Source: Acanthochlamys bracteata (Eukaryota; Streptophyta; Magnoliopsida; Pandanales; Velloziaceae). From it: DNA of 64,000 bases. Under the pieces are notes generated by a model. The model did not search any database, had not been told where the DNA came from, and worked only from the letters and a program-made list of their open reading frames with translations. The stretch is taken from positions 2,123,270 through 2,187,269 of the forward strand of contig CM034136.1 of assembly GCA_019914995.1 (NCBI GenBank). The letters run 5' to 3'. The translations under genes and the position numbers were made by a program. Shown here piece by piece: positions 1 through 12,640 of the stretch. Position 1 is the first letter of the stretch. Each line of letters opens with the position of its first letter.

Positions 1-480
1 ATGAAGGTAGCTCTTAGGGATTATACTGCTAAGATATCCCGACGATCTAGCATCAGCGGTGAAGAATATCAAGTCATCGTTGCCTATACAATCAACATTC
101 AAATCTTGCAGTTTGTCGGCATTTGCGTTGGCGTTCCTTAAGTTTGAAATATGTTGTAGTGATGCAGTAGCAGTAGTAGTAGAGATCAATTGAATTTGTT
201 GTAGTGGCGGAGTTGGTGCAACATTAATAAGCTGCTGGTTTGGCTGGATTATTGGCACTAGAATTTGGTGGTAATGGGATGAATCATTGTAGACGAAGTT
301 GGTCTTGGCTTGTGTTCCCTTCATGGACAGTGCTGCCCTGTCGTAGGCCATTGCTGCCTCTTTGGTGTCACCGACGAAGATGATGGTGTAGATGCAGCAG
401 CAGTAGAAGACTGATAGAAGGCCATGAGTGGTGGACTAATTAGTGATCGATCTTGAGTTGCAGCTGCTGCTAGCATTCTA
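1..480 (-). pseudogene. AP2/ERF transcription factor fragment with half the AP2 domain missing
   Basis: On the minus strand a frame open to the window edge begins at about 373. It reads GDTKEAAMAYDRAALSMKG followed by TQAKTNFVY, which is the C-terminal half of an AP2/ERF DNA-binding domain. The AKTNFVY ending resembles the LEP/PUCHI/ESR-type ERF branch. A Gln/Thr/Ala-rich tail of about 95 residues follows and runs off the window at base 1, so the C-terminus is not seen. Upstream of GDTKEA the same frame reads a Cys/Ile-rich stretch that is not AP2. In another frame it reads Ser/Ala/Pro-rich sequence (MLAAAATQDRS, then TAAASTPSSSS) typical of the region before an AP2 domain. The first half of the domain, with the RGVRRRPWG and WLGT strands that contact DNA, is absent, and the flanking parts are out of frame. 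I infer an internal deletion and loss of function. An assembly error at this site is the alternative. Confidence 0.7.
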
Positions 481-1258
481 GCTAGAAGAGGTTGTGGACA
501 TTACTGGAACTGAACGAGTTGATATTGAAGAAACGGGAAAAGGTTAGGAGGAAAGAGGGGATTATTCATGGGGCTTTTTAATAGGTCTTTCTTGAAATAT
601 TCAGGAGGGGAAAAAACTATGAAAATAAATAATGAACAGTGATATTATTGTGAAGAGATGAAGATGTCATGCATGAATGGAGCTGATGGCGTGGTAATGC
701 TATCTCTCCATTTTCAGAAATGTTAATGAATGTAACGTATATATAATAGCTAGTTGCCAAGTTTCATATAGGAACTTTCAGAATTGAAAATTTTGAATAT
801 CCCATAGTGTTAGTGTTTTCTGGCATAAATTCATGGAATATTTGAAATGGCAAAAGGAGACACGATAGATGTATAGCTTGCACATGGACATGCTCTAGAG
901 CAGATGCAGAATTATCATTAGCACATCTTTGTTGGTAACCCTAAGAAACAGTTACCGTTTTGAGTGTTTAATAACTTGGAGAGAATTGTACCTGTTTAAA
1001 TGTTCTGTTAAAATAAATTGGGGTCTGCCTTCTTACGTACTTCTCTACGTATCGATGGATAGAACGAACCGGAAGTTTTGAACACTAGGGATTAATGGCT
1101 AGCTATCTAGGTTTAGAGCTTCGAGTTTGTTTAAAGGCAGGTTACTCGCAGAGCTGTTTGGTTACAGTTATTTGTAAGTACTCGATCCATCATAGCTTCA
1201 GAAATACATATACATTACATACTTAATCAGCATATCGATATATTCTTTTTTGTGCCCA

Positions 1259-1284
1259 ATATATATATATATATATATATATAT
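1259..1284. repeat. (AT)13 microsatellite
   Basis: Thirteen uninterrupted AT dinucleotides. It is a simple repeat with no associated gene and is likely to be length-variable. Confidence 0.95.
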
Positions 1285-1523
1285 GCTAACTTCAAGCTCA
1301 ATGATTAGTAAATATATATGTTATACATTGCAAACGTAGATGTAACAGATGGAGCGCATTGATCAGGCGTAAACCATGTGCCCCGGTCGGGCATTCAAAG
1401 CATTGTGAAATGGATCAAACTGCTCAATAGATTAAGTTCTTTTGTTAATTTGTCTGCATTAGAAATTTCTTTTTCCAAAATATAATGGAGCAGTTGAGCT
1501 TTGGCTCAAAGATATATCAGCTT

Positions 1524-1727
1524 TTAATTAAATCTGAAAACAGGATCAAGACATTCTTTCCCACGGCATTCATGCACATATGGTTTCTCCTCAATGTCTT
1601 GCATGCTAGTTGTAAGGAAGCAGTTCATAACTTCATATGTAGCTAGCTGCATCTGTTCTAGTGCCCTCACATGAGCGAGCTCCTTATTGGGTCCCATGGA
1701 TCCCTTTGACTCCCTCTCACATTTCAT
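1524..1727 (-). CDS. Short unidentified reading frame, possibly an exon
   Basis: This is a 67-codon frame starting at 1727. Its composition looks protein-like (for example ALEQMQLATYEVMNCF and HECRGKECLDP), with balanced charge and few low-complexity residues, unlike most frames in this AT-rich sequence. The DNA just upstream on the minus strand is a GA-rich leader (agacaaacagagagactc). I do not recognise the family and see no flanking exon that extends it. It may be an isolated exon, a captured gene fragment or a chance frame. Confidence 0.15.
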   Translation of the reverse strand: MKCERESKGSMGPNKELAHVRALEQMQLATYEVMNCFLTTSMQDIEEKPYVHECRGKECLDPVFRFN

Positions 1728-3224
1728 GGAGTCTCTCTGTTTGTCTTCTTTATTACTTGTTAACTAACTGCTACTTAACATATCTTTAATAATCTATGCA
1801 TATTTGTGCAAGCTTGTTTAATCTCTGTGAGAGAAACAATTCAAAATTCTAGGCTATACGGATGTTCAAAAGACATTAATCAAAGGCTTCGAAGGACTAC
1901 CTTTCATGGTCAAAAATGGGATGTTTTGAGTAATGGAATGGGTCACACAATCATACTAACAATTTGTTAAGTAGCTTAGACTAATTGATTGTATACAATA
2001 TACACATTGGCATAAATAACTATCATTTCTTTTTCTTTGAAAGGCCCACTAGTCACTACTACACTACTACACAGACAAAATCTACTTAGTTTTCTCTTTC
2101 TTTTTGCATTATCTGAGTTGTTTTTTAGTAGGAACACATGCGTATCACATGAGAGTTGAGAAGCATTACATACTTAAAATGAGTGATTGATTCATATTAT
2201 AATTTCAGTGAGAGAGACATGGATGTTGGTGCGTCCCTCTTATTTAGAATCTATATTGTTATATGTGACTCTTAGCTTGACTTGCTCACTGATGGATCGT
2301 ATAGTGGTTTGGGGATTTTGATGCAAATTACGAGTATGAGTTCACTTTTTGTTTGAACTTTTCTCCAATCTATCATGCTAACTACATCCACTTGGTAGTT
2401 TCTTTAAATTACAGCATCTTTCATCCAATGCATGTAGAAGCACTGGAAGCTCAAGTGGAACGGTCTGGTACAACTATCCGTCCTATATATTTAGTTATAC
2501 ATTCTACAAGATCAACAACATACTATAGATAAAAATTTAGGCAGAATAACTTGCAAACTAACGGAATCTAATACGAATGGTGTGCCGAGCTTGTAAACCA
2601 AATACAAAATAAAAAAGTTTACATATATCACACAAAATACCGGAAGCGAAAAAGATTAGAAAAAATTAGTAACCTCCAGCTATAGTCAATTTTTACTTTT
2701 TCTCAAATTTTTTCCAACTCAATGAGTTCCACTAACATAATACCAACTCACTATGATAGAATAAGGTATCTTTTTTAAATTATATGTGTTGAAAACCCAA
2801 ATGATGCTACTTATAAGAATGATGTAGTTTCTGTCTCAAAAAACTACTTCCACCATATGATAAACCAAATAATTATATGAAATAACTTACTCAGTAACTA
2901 CACATAATAGAATAACTATTAGAATATGAAATAGTTACTATAACTCTCACTCTTTACTTATTTCAAAATTATGTCACATAAAAATTAAGACCAGAAAAAA
3001 TGTGTAATATTAAAATAATGTCCAATATTTTCTCACTTGGTCTGAATTTTTGTTTCACCATAATTTATAGTAGTATGGTATTTCATATTATTAAAAAAAA
3101 TAAAATTAAATGAATAACAGCAATAAATCCTTCATAAGTAAGAATTTCTTTTCATGTATTTAATATAATTTTCCTCTTTTAAATAAATTCATATAACTTT
3201 ATGAATAAATCTCAAATGTTTATT
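1728..3224. other. AT-rich intergenic stretch
   Basis: No gene, RNA or recognisable element was found. The sequence is AT-rich with short A and T runs, and all frames are broken by stops at short intervals. Confidence 0.6.
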
Positions 3225-3233
3225 CTGGTTCCT

Positions 3234-4090
3234 AGGGGTGGCAATATATAATTTGACCCAAGAACGCAATTCAAAATTGACCCATTTAATTAGGGCTAGA
3301 GTTAGAAAATTTGACCGCATAAATATATGGGTTGCGTTAAAATTGAACGAATTTGATCTGGTTATTAAATAGATCGATCCGGATTAATCCGAAATTGACC
3401 TATCAATCCGAATTGCCATCTTTTGAAAGAACAATATTTAATTTTTTCTTTCCATATATTAAAATATTGGCAATACAAATAATCAATAATAGTAATTTAT
3501 AAATTATTAAATTATATGATATTTATAATTAATTGTTATTTTCATATCTTAATAAATAGTTTAAGATGAGAATTATAATTTTATCGAAAGTATTAGTATG
3601 TATGTGTTTCTGAAATAACGAATTTAAATTTCATATAAAAAGTTATATTAAAATTTTGTTACATAGCTATATTTATCAAAATTTTTATCGAAATTATTAG
3701 TATGTATTAATAATTATAAAATGTCAGCTGTTACCACATATTTTTAAAAAATAAAATTAAAATATTTTTTCTTGGATATTTGAAGGACTAATGAAGATAC
3801 TAAAAAATGCACATTTTGACGGGCATTCACTATATCTCGTCACTAAGAACATCATGTAGTTTCATTACAACTGATCTTATTTGCTAAAATTTAAAAGTGA
3901 AAATTAAAAATTAATAATTTTAATTATTAAATACGTCGATCTGAATTTGATCCGGTTATTAATAGGTTGGGTAATGATTGACAATTTTGACTCGTATAAA
4001 TTTATGAATTAGGTTAGGGTTGAACGAATTTGATCAGGTTATTAAATAGATCGATTCAAAACTGGCCCACAGTCTAAATTGCCATCCCTA
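3234..4090 (+). mobile_element. Mutator-like MITE, copy 1
   Basis: The left end reads AGGGGTGGCAAT and the right end ATTGCCATCCCT, giving inverted ends of the form TAGGGRTGGCAAT. The flanks are CTGGTTCCT (3225-3233) and CTGGTTACT (4091-4099), a 9-bp target duplication with one mismatch. Nine-bp duplications are characteristic of Mutator-like elements. Subterminal regions on both sides carry repeated phrases such as GAACGAATTTGATC and GGTTATTAAATAG. The core contains CACATTTTGACGG, shared with the copies at 16.4 and 54 kb. It has no coding capacity, so it is non-autonomous. Confidence 0.75.
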
Positions 4091-5396
4091 CTGGTTACTC
4101 AAAATAATCGTCATTCTCAACATAAATTTAAACAAATAAAAATGATAAAATATATTTAATTTCAGAATTTTATTACAAAGAAATTGTTACCATGCTCTTT
4201 AAATAATTTTGGTGGCATGTCTTTTGTCAAAAGATGTGCAATCATCAGCTCAGTATGAATGTGCTCAATTAATATTTCGTTTGTTTTAATGTGTCTATAA
4301 TTGCTAACTACTTAATGTCGATGTGTTTGTTTCAATTTTTGTTTTTGTTAATTTTAGCAAAGAACACAGCAATTAAATTGTAGCAATACATTTTCATAGT
4401 TAGAGATAGATTCAACAATTAAAAGCCCAAAAATAAAATTCTTTAGCCAAATATCCTGTGGTGTGGCATCAAAACAAAAAACAAACTCAGGTTTCATAGG
4501 AGAAGTAACAATTAAAGATTCTTTTGTACTATTATATAGCTCCTTCAGCAAACATGAAGATATATTCAGATGTTGACTTTCGAGAACCAACAAAACTAAC
4601 AAAGTTTGAATCTGAATATCCAACAACTTTCAAAAGGTCGGATCATCTATATATAAGCATGTAATCTTAGTTCTTTTAAGATAACTCGTGACATTTTTTG
4701 CAGCAATCTAATGATCTATCTAGGATTACTTTTTTGATATTTTCTTAATATTCAAATTGCAAATTCAATGGCAGGTCTAGTATATATTTAAGCATACATT
4801 AAGTTTCCAACAACTGAAGCATATAGAATATTTTTTATTTGTTTCTTTCATGTTCATTATTAGGACATTGAGTCAGATTGAATTTATCGCTTTCCATTAT
4901 GGGTTCAACACTAGGTGAATAATTTTTTATCCGAAATCTCTCAAGAATTTTGTTAATATAAGCTTCCTAGGATAACCCAAGATATCTTGAGGTATCTTTA
5001 TGGATCTTTATGCAAATAACATAAAATACATCACCCATATTTTTCATACCAAAATATTTCTAGAGAAATTATTTTACCTTATATACTAAGCACATATCAA
5101 TGCTTGTAAGCAAAATATTATCAACATATAAAATCAAAAAGATGATTTTTTTCTCACTAATTTTGTGATATATATATTGGTTCATAATGTTCTCAACAAA
5201 ACCAAATCAAGAGATAACAGGAACTTTAAATTCCACCAATAGGAGGCTTGCTTTAATCTATAAATGGATTTGCTAAACTTGCAAACTAAGTGCTCACCTT
5301 TATTAGAAACAAATCATTCAGGTTGTTTCATATAAACTTCTTCCTCTAAATTTCTATTTAGCAATGCTATTTCACATCCATTTGATCTAAATCTAA

Positions 5397-5667
5397 GAAT
5401 TCGTTTGGCAGTGCGTTTCATAAGCTGCTTATCAGCTTTTCTCAACTTTTCTTCATTTTACGTTTTTCAAAACATTTTTTATAAGTATATAAAAAATTTA
5501 TTTAAAAATTTAGAAAGTGTAGAAAAATTCTACGAAGTGAAATCTTTTTATTGTATATTTTTATTATTTTTTTTGAAGTAAAAAAAATATAGCTCGTTTT
5601 CCAAAAAAGACAAAAATACCTTTCATTTCACAAAAGCTCCATTTCATAAGCAATCCCAAACACCTCT
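5397..5667. mobile_element. AT-rich MITE inside the copia reverse transcriptase
   Basis: Removing this 271-bp block joins the RT frame VVHFDL directly to DQMDVK, which is the conserved copia RT order. Both sides carry TAA on the plus strand (5394-5396 and 5668-5670), a 3-bp target duplication typical of PIF/Harbinger (Tourist) elements. The ends are imperfect inverted repeats containing CGTTTGGCAGTGC and TGTTTGGGATTGC. The interior is A/T runs with no coding capacity. A related element lies at about 49190-49433. Confidence 0.65.
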
Positions 5668-6389
5668 TAAGTCAAAATGGACAACTAGTGCAACTACAAT
5701 ACGGAAGGAATTCTTTTTAGAAATAGGAGATAACTTCTCTTAACAATCAATTCTTTTCTTCTACGTGAACGTTTGATAACAAGTCTAGCGTTATATCTCT
5801 CAAGGTTCCCTAATGAATTTTTCTTGATTTTAAATATCAATTTACAACCAAGAGTCTTCACCACATTAGGAAACTCAGTAATGTCACATACTTGATTATT
5901 TGCCATACAATATATCTCATCTTTCATAACATTATATTATAATTTAGATTTATCACTTTTCATTTCTTATGAAAACGTCTCAAGGTCATTCTCGGCACTA
6001 ATGCCATAGTTAGATTTATATAAATACACAGCAATAAATACTAAATATTGCTGCCTTTCTAACTCGAGTAGATTTGTTAATATTGTATCAATAATTTTTT
6101 GTGAATATTGTTACACAATCGGATGTCTCTATTGTCCATCAACATTTTCGAAAGTATTTTCAGTAAAATGTTGAAAGTAAGTGATTCGCTCTTCAATATC
6201 CGTTCTGTTTGAATGAACGACCAATGTTACGCTTGATTCGGTAGTTGTATCCGATATATAATCTTCCTCAAAAGTTAAGTTTTTGAATTGATCACTCCCA
6301 CTAACCACATCATTCTCAAAAGATTTAATATTTCTTAATTCAACAATTCTACTGATATAGTATGGATAATGATGTAGATAAAACAAACT

Positions 6390-7650
6390 AAGAAAAACTC
6401 AGTGATTCTATCCTAGTCTATCCCACAAGTGCACGGTTGTCGTCTACCGTATAGCAGATAACGAGTTTGTTCCACAGAGATTGTTGTTAACTCTAATCCA
6501 AGTTTTTAGTAACAAAAGTTGTGTTTGTGAAAGCGAATCAAAAGTGTACGAGGACTAAGAATAAAAAGTAACGTACGGATCGAGAAAACAAGTATGCAAA
6601 CAACTGGAGTTTTAGAATCCACCACTAATATTTCTAATTTAATTTTTAAATAAATATGATAATAGATTATGATAATTGTGAAGACTTTGTATCTAACATC
6701 TTGGTCCAGTTCTTAGATACGATTTCTAATTATGATTTTAACTTTGGTCGAGTATAAAATCACCTATCGCTAGTGATATTCTAACTCCTTGTTTAGAAAT
6801 TACTAACAATGCATTAGGTTCTGCGAAATCATAAATCATGTAGTTACATTCACTTTGGTCCAGTAAATATTAACTACAGTTACTAATCCTGTAATTCGTA
6901 AATTATGCTCCGATTGATCCTCGCAAACACAATTAATATAATAATTTAGATATCAAACTCAATGCTAATCATGCATGCAAATTTAACATCCAAACATCCT
7001 TTCAAACAAGAATTAACAACTCACATAAAATCAACAATCCATACATCACATAATATTCAAGAAATAAATTAAATTTATTAGGGTTTCATCCTAACTCCAG
7101 TTTAGAAAATTTAGCCACTCATATTAATATTACACACAATAATATTGTATGAAAAATAAAACATGAGATAAAAGAGAAGAAAGCAAATCTGAAGAATTTT
7201 TCGTCTGTAATCTGATCTTCCTTCTGTCTTCCGTTTGGCTCTCTTTAGGTTTTCCGTTGGCTCTTCGTTGCTCCTTCGATGCCCTTCTTGGCTCTTCATT
7301 GACCTCTTTTTATAGTGAAACTTCTTCCCATAAAATTAGGCAAAAGATATATTCAGGATATTCGGATTAGATTTGATATAGATTTGTTGCTATATTTTAT
7401 GCTAGATTTGATGCTAAATCTTTGATTTAGATTTGATTGATCAAATGCATCAATGAAGATCGCCACTTGATATTTCCTTCCATGATTAGCTCTTTTATTT
7501 TATTTCTTCAATAATTTGTTTCTTTATTCACCTATACTTCACAAAATAAAATAAAAAAATTAGTTCATATTGTGAATAGAATTTTAATAAAAATTTAATA
7601 TTTATTATAACAATAAGATATAATAAATATATCACATTACATATTATCAA
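6390..7650. mobile_element. Repeat inserted between copia integrase and RT regions
   Basis: The copia integrase frame reads up to KGYKFYYL on the high-coordinate side and resumes with FYLHHYPYYISRIVELRN at about 6386, a join that is contiguous in intact copia proteins. The intervening ~1.2 kb must therefore be a later insertion. It contains a conserved-looking plus-strand segment (aagtgcacggttgtcgtct, then gttccacagagattgttg) of a kind seen in plant dispersed repeats, and a TATA-like tttttatagtgaa near 7305. I could not find terminal repeats or a target duplication, so its class is open and the borders are approximate. Confidence 0.5.
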
Positions 7651-9300
7651 ATAATAAAACTTATAACCTTTTAGTGTATCCAATAAACTATCCACTTATA
7701 GTCATCGAATCCAACTTCATCTTTTACGAATTATAAACTTTAACTTCGGCAAGGCAATTCCAAATGCGTACATATCGTAAAGTTGGCTTCTAACCTTTCC
7801 ATAATTCAAAAGACGTTTTGAAAACTGCCTTGGTTGAAACTTTGTTTAATATATACGCTTTTGTTTTAAGAGCTTCTCCACGATGAAGAAGAAAGGTTGG
7901 AGTTGCTAAGCATACTTCGCACCATATCCATTAATGTTCGATTTTTGTTTACTACACCATTCTGTGATGTGATCTAGAAAAAGTGTATTGAGCTACACTA
8001 TAAAAAATTCAGCAAATTTATCAAATGCTTATCCAGTACCTATATATCTACTACAAAATTCATCACCTCTATTAGAACTCACGATTATAATTTATTTTTC
8101 ACATTGTTTCTTTACTTTTGCTATATAAAATTTGAAGGCATTCAACGCTTCGTTCTTATTACGAAGCAAGTAGAGAAATATTTGTGACTACTAGAGAACA
8201 TATTATGACAACAAATATCTTTATGTATAATTTCTAAAATTTCAGAAGTATTGCTGACACCTTATTCTTGTTACTATTCATTCCTTTAATGTAGTCTACA
8301 CAAGTATTAAAATCTATAAAGTCAAGAGTTTCAAGAACTTCATCATTTACTAATCTTTTGATTCTCTCAATGGAGATATGTCCCAACCTCCGATACCATA
8401 ATATAAAAATTTTCTTATTTATAACACAACGTTTAATATCAACAATATCGTGTGAAGCCATAAACTATAATGAATATTATCACTTAAATGAATTTTGAAC
8501 AAACCATCATCCGTTGTACCATTTCCAACAATATTTAAAATTTTTAATAAATTAAAAGTTGTTCCATTAAGGTTGAAGAAAAAATTCAAAGATACAAGTC
8601 TTCCAATAGAAATTGAATTTCTAGAAAAACTTGGAATATAAAAGGTTCATTCTAAATAAAAAATAAAACTAGTTATTAATACTAGTTTATATGTTCATAC
8701 AGCTTCCACACGTAAAGGTATCCAGTTTCAAGAGTATTTGCTACATTCATTATTTATCGATTTTTTTTTGTTTAGAAAATCCTGCATAGTATTAGAAACA
8801 TGAATTATAGAAACCGGAATCAATTCACCAAGTGTTATGAAAAACATCAATTATATTAGATTCATAACACACATAAGATATGAGATTATCCTTCTCTTAG
8901 AACAATCATTTCTCATGTGCCCCATAAAAGAAACACCTAGATTCTTTCTCCACAACATGGTTAGAACAATTCGACTTGCATTCGACTTGTCCTTTCTTTT
9001 CTTATCAAAGATTTGCTTTATGTGAAAGAATATGAAAGACATATTGAAGACTTATCATTTCATGAAAGAAAGAATTACATTGATTACTAATTCATCTCAA
9101 CAAAAAAGATTCAATTATGTTGTCAGAAGATATTTCAGAGAGCAGATTGCTGAGAAATCGCTATAGCGCAAAACTCCAAAATTAGAAATTATCAACACAA
9201 AAGAGATTTGTAGACATATTGCCCGTGAAAATTATCTCCTACAAATAAAGATAGTTAAACTACAACTTAATAGGTACAATCAAACAATCCTCTCATAGAT

Positions 9301-9994
9301 TCATATTATATATTATCCCTTTGATTTGTATACAATCTAAAATTGATTTGGATTTTTTTTGAAAGACGAGTTGATTTTGATGATTCATTAAGTTCAGATT
9401 CTACTTTGCTGAATAGATATTGTTAGTTGAAGTTATTTTTGAAAGAGTTACAGATTATGATTGTATTCTATATGTTAAAGTGGTACTCAAAACTTCATGA
9501 GATATTTAATTTAGTTATCTTTTGTTCAATACTTGCTGCACTTGATGAAGTTATTTTTCTTCCCATAAAGTTATAATCTGTTGGTGCAGGAATCAATGAC
9601 GACAAGAGAAAAGGCTGGCATGAATACAAATAAATTGCATCTGTCATACACATAGCAAGTGAAAAGCCGACTCTAAGCCTGAACGAGCATGCATCTGAAG
9701 TGCTTATCAAAACAAAGTAACAAGAAGGGACTCCTAACTATCAACATCAGCTCAAACACAAATTCACCCATCAGAGTTAATATTATTTTGCTAATAAGCA
9801 TCAATGTAAAATTATAAGACAAATTTCTTAAACTTTGATGAGTTATTATGTACAGATTATTTATTATATTTACAGATAAATAGATGAGTATTTATAATGA
9901 GTATTTTATTGACATGGAGTTATTATTTTGTATTTAATTAGAAAGTATAAGCCAATATTTTTAATTATTTAGTCATTATCAAAAAAGACGATAT
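9301..9994. other. Intergenic stretch upstream of the copia gag region
   Basis: No supported gene. The copia leader and 5' LTR would be expected here, but I could not recognise them. A 71-codon minus-strand frame at 9495-9710 has no recognisable motif. Confidence 0.4.
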
Positions 9995-11991
9995 TGTTGG
10001 AACTTCAAGGTTGATTGATGATAACAATAATTAAGAATTATAATTTATGAATTATGGTGGACTAATGATTTCAACCGAAGTTATACAGATCATCATAAAG
10101 AGAAGTCTCATCTACAGACGCCACCTAACATCTAGCTACCTACTTGCTACTATATGCGGAATTCTTTTAGAACTGCATGAATAGTAACCAAAAACCAAAA
10201 ATCACATAGACAGAGCATACAGCTACTTGACAACTAGCTATCTGGTTGCTACCTACATGCGAAACAGAGATCAGAAACAGATCATTGGCAAAAGAGCAAA
10301 GAAACAGAGCATTGACAAAACAGAAAAATCCTACTGAAAACAGCTAGCTATCTAATTATTGTATCATTGCTGCATGTATCAAACAACTAATACAAGTCAT
10401 CATGATCAGCATTTCAGAGATAGATTCAAACACATTATCGATTTCATCTTGCTTCCAACTTTTTATCAGAGTTAGAATAACATGCACAGTACAATATTGA
10501 TCTAATAGGACATTAAATCACGATCAACACAAGTATAAAAAAAATTGTGAAACATTGAAAGAAAATACAGAAAATGAGTTGTAGAAATACTGAACCGACT
10601 TTTAGATGTAGTTTGATCAATATTTTCTCATCCTTTTGAAGCCAAATTTGAAGATTCACTGAGGAACATACTAACTACAAGTTCACATCAAGAAAAATGA
10701 AAAATCACAAGAAGAAGAGATCGAGAAAAATATCCAAAATAGCTATCAGAACTATGTCTTACTGACATTGCATAAATACTTTTAACATTCAGATTTCAAA
10801 TTTTCTCAAAGAAGAAATTACAATTCTAATCATAAAGAGATATCATACAACAAGTCCATTATTTTGTTACAACTTTTCATCACAGAATTGAGCCACTACA
10901 TTATTGAATAACAAGTTCAAGGATAAGGGTTAGTAGATAACCAAGCAAGCCCAAAGAAAAGAACTTCAGCCAGATTAATGGATTCACTAAACAGAGTCAC
11001 CATCCAACTCAGCTCCAAGCAAGAAAATAAGAAATAAGTTGTTAAGGTCCACATCACTAACGGAAGTCAATTCAGCTGAAATTTTTTTTAAAAGCCAACT
11101 CAGCTTAAGAAAATAGACAGTAGGAGCAAGTGGCAGTAGTCAAGCGAGAGTTTGAATTTATTTCTTCCTTGCATATAATGCCGATGAAAAAGGTTGCACT
11201 AGACTAGCTAAATAAAATTATAAGGTAATAAGAAGACTACTGGATATTTTCATCAACAACCATCAAAGAACAGGTGCTTCAATGCAGCAACAAAAATCAT
11301 CTCGAAATTTGTTGTTGACTAAGAGAGAGTCCAACAGGCAGATTTATAATGGGAAGACATTGACAAACTCTAATCTACAAGTGGAGACAGTATACAAAGA
11401 AGAAGAGCTATAGAACAAAAAATAGGGGAATACACTCTCTGATAGCTCCTTTGATCATCTCACTAATTGAATATAAATTTATTTATTGCTTTGAGATTGA
11501 TTCTGTGATTAACCTTTTAAATTTTTGTAAACCACTTGCTAAGTGCTTGGTGAAGTACTTGAGGAAGAAGCTCGACTAGAGTTTGGTAGAAGTTGATTAA
11601 CTTTATAACAAGACTAGTTATCCAGTCAGGAGGACTTGTGTGTGTCCAGTAGGCTGTAAGGAATTGTCTGATATAGAGAAACCCATAAGAGCAAGTGTGA
11701 TTGGTGAAGCACTTTACTTTTGGTAAGTGTAGTTTGTTAAAGGTCTATTGAAGTTTCTGCTCTTGTAAAAGAACACCCGTGGATGTAAGCAATGTAAATC
11801 TGCTGAGTAGCCTATGTTTTCTAATTTATTTTACCACAAAATCTGTTGTGCTAATATCTGTCTGCAGAATTTATCATACACACAGCTGGTTGTCTACCTG
11901 CTACCTATAAGAATTTCTTTTAATCGAATATTTTTATTATCAACTCAATCTATCCCTCCCATCTTAAGTTGATCTTAAAGTTTATCTAACA
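9995..11991 (+). mobile_element. Probable SIRE-like copia LTR (solo or remnant)
   Basis: It starts TGTTGGAACTTCAAGG and ends near TTTATCTAACA, giving TGTT...AACA termini. The length (~2 kb), the opening followed by GATGATAACAATAATTAAG, and the late GTGGATGTAAGCAATG segment are like SIRE-type LTRs. A second, diverged LTR with the same opening lies at 41223. Internally it repeats a CTAGCTA(C/T)CTRCTTGCTACC-like motif at about 10132, 10235 and 11886. No gag was recognised downstream and no clear target duplication was found, so a solo LTR or truncated element is inferred. Confidence 0.5.
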
Positions 11992-12350
11992 ACACCGCTT
12001 TCTAATCTTGCTACACAATGGATTATGACTCATCAACATGGGTAAGATAGATGATCCAAGAACAACTAATACCATTCAGTATATGCTTTGTAAGCATATA
12101 AAACATGAATCTTATTATGACCGTCGGTATATACAATAGAGTAAACAACTTCATCTTGACAGTTTGGGAGCTTAAAGCTCCACAAATTTTTGTTTAGTTA
12201 GGGTTAACTTTATTTTCGAGCTAGTTGGAAATCAGTAAGTTTAATTGAAATGAAGATTTTTAATTTGTGTTCTTTTTTTTTTGTTTTTGTTTGAAGTGTT
12301 ACATTAGTTGGGTTTAAAGTGAATTTTATTAATACTTTCATTCTAAATAT

Positions 12351-12640
12351 CACTACAAGAAAAATGTCATTAGAGAGCAAATCTCTATGAACAAAAAAGA
12401 CTATAATGACATGCAATAGTAACCAGAAAACTACGAATCACTATCAATAAAATAATAGCTACCAACCATATAGGACAATCGCTTTTAATTTACTTAACAA
12501 TAACCAATAGAGACATTAGTCGCTGTTATTTCAAGTAACAACAACCAACAATCGGTAACTTGTTGATATGTAGAGTAATAGCGACCGCTCGTCAAGAGGT
12601 CGATATTGCGCAGGTAATACGAACCAACATAAAGTTGATT
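12351..12640 (+). mobile_element. CACTA transposon terminus
   Basis: It begins CACTACAAGAAAAATGTC, the classic CACTA terminal motif. Subterminal phrases such as TAGCGACCGCTCGTCAAGAG and AGTCGCTGTTATT follow, resembling CACTA subterminal repeats. No matching opposite end (reverse TTTCTTGTAGTG) was found downstream, so only one end is visible and the right border is arbitrary. Confidence 0.55.

Larger units (their letters stand above)
4165..9300 (-). mobile_element. Decayed Ty1/copia retrotransposon, gag to RNase H
   Basis: Read on the minus strand, the domains occur in standard copia order. A degenerate CCHC knuckle (GHMRNDC) lies near 8.9 kb. A GAG-pre-integrase segment (WYRRLGHISIERIKRLVND) is at 8234-8461. 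Integrase C-terminal motifs (FELWKG, then KLDSMTISG) are at 7.68-7.85 kb. Reverse transcriptase starts at 5694-5927 (LGCKLIFKIKKNSLGNLERY) and continues below 5397 with MDVK, KQPE and SIYRLKQAS. RNase H ends near 4165 with HIHTELMIAHLLTKDMP. Stops and frameshifts occur throughout, so no product is expected. It is interrupted by a MITE (5397-5667) and by a larger insertion (about 6390-7650). I could not define its LTRs. Confidence 0.85.
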
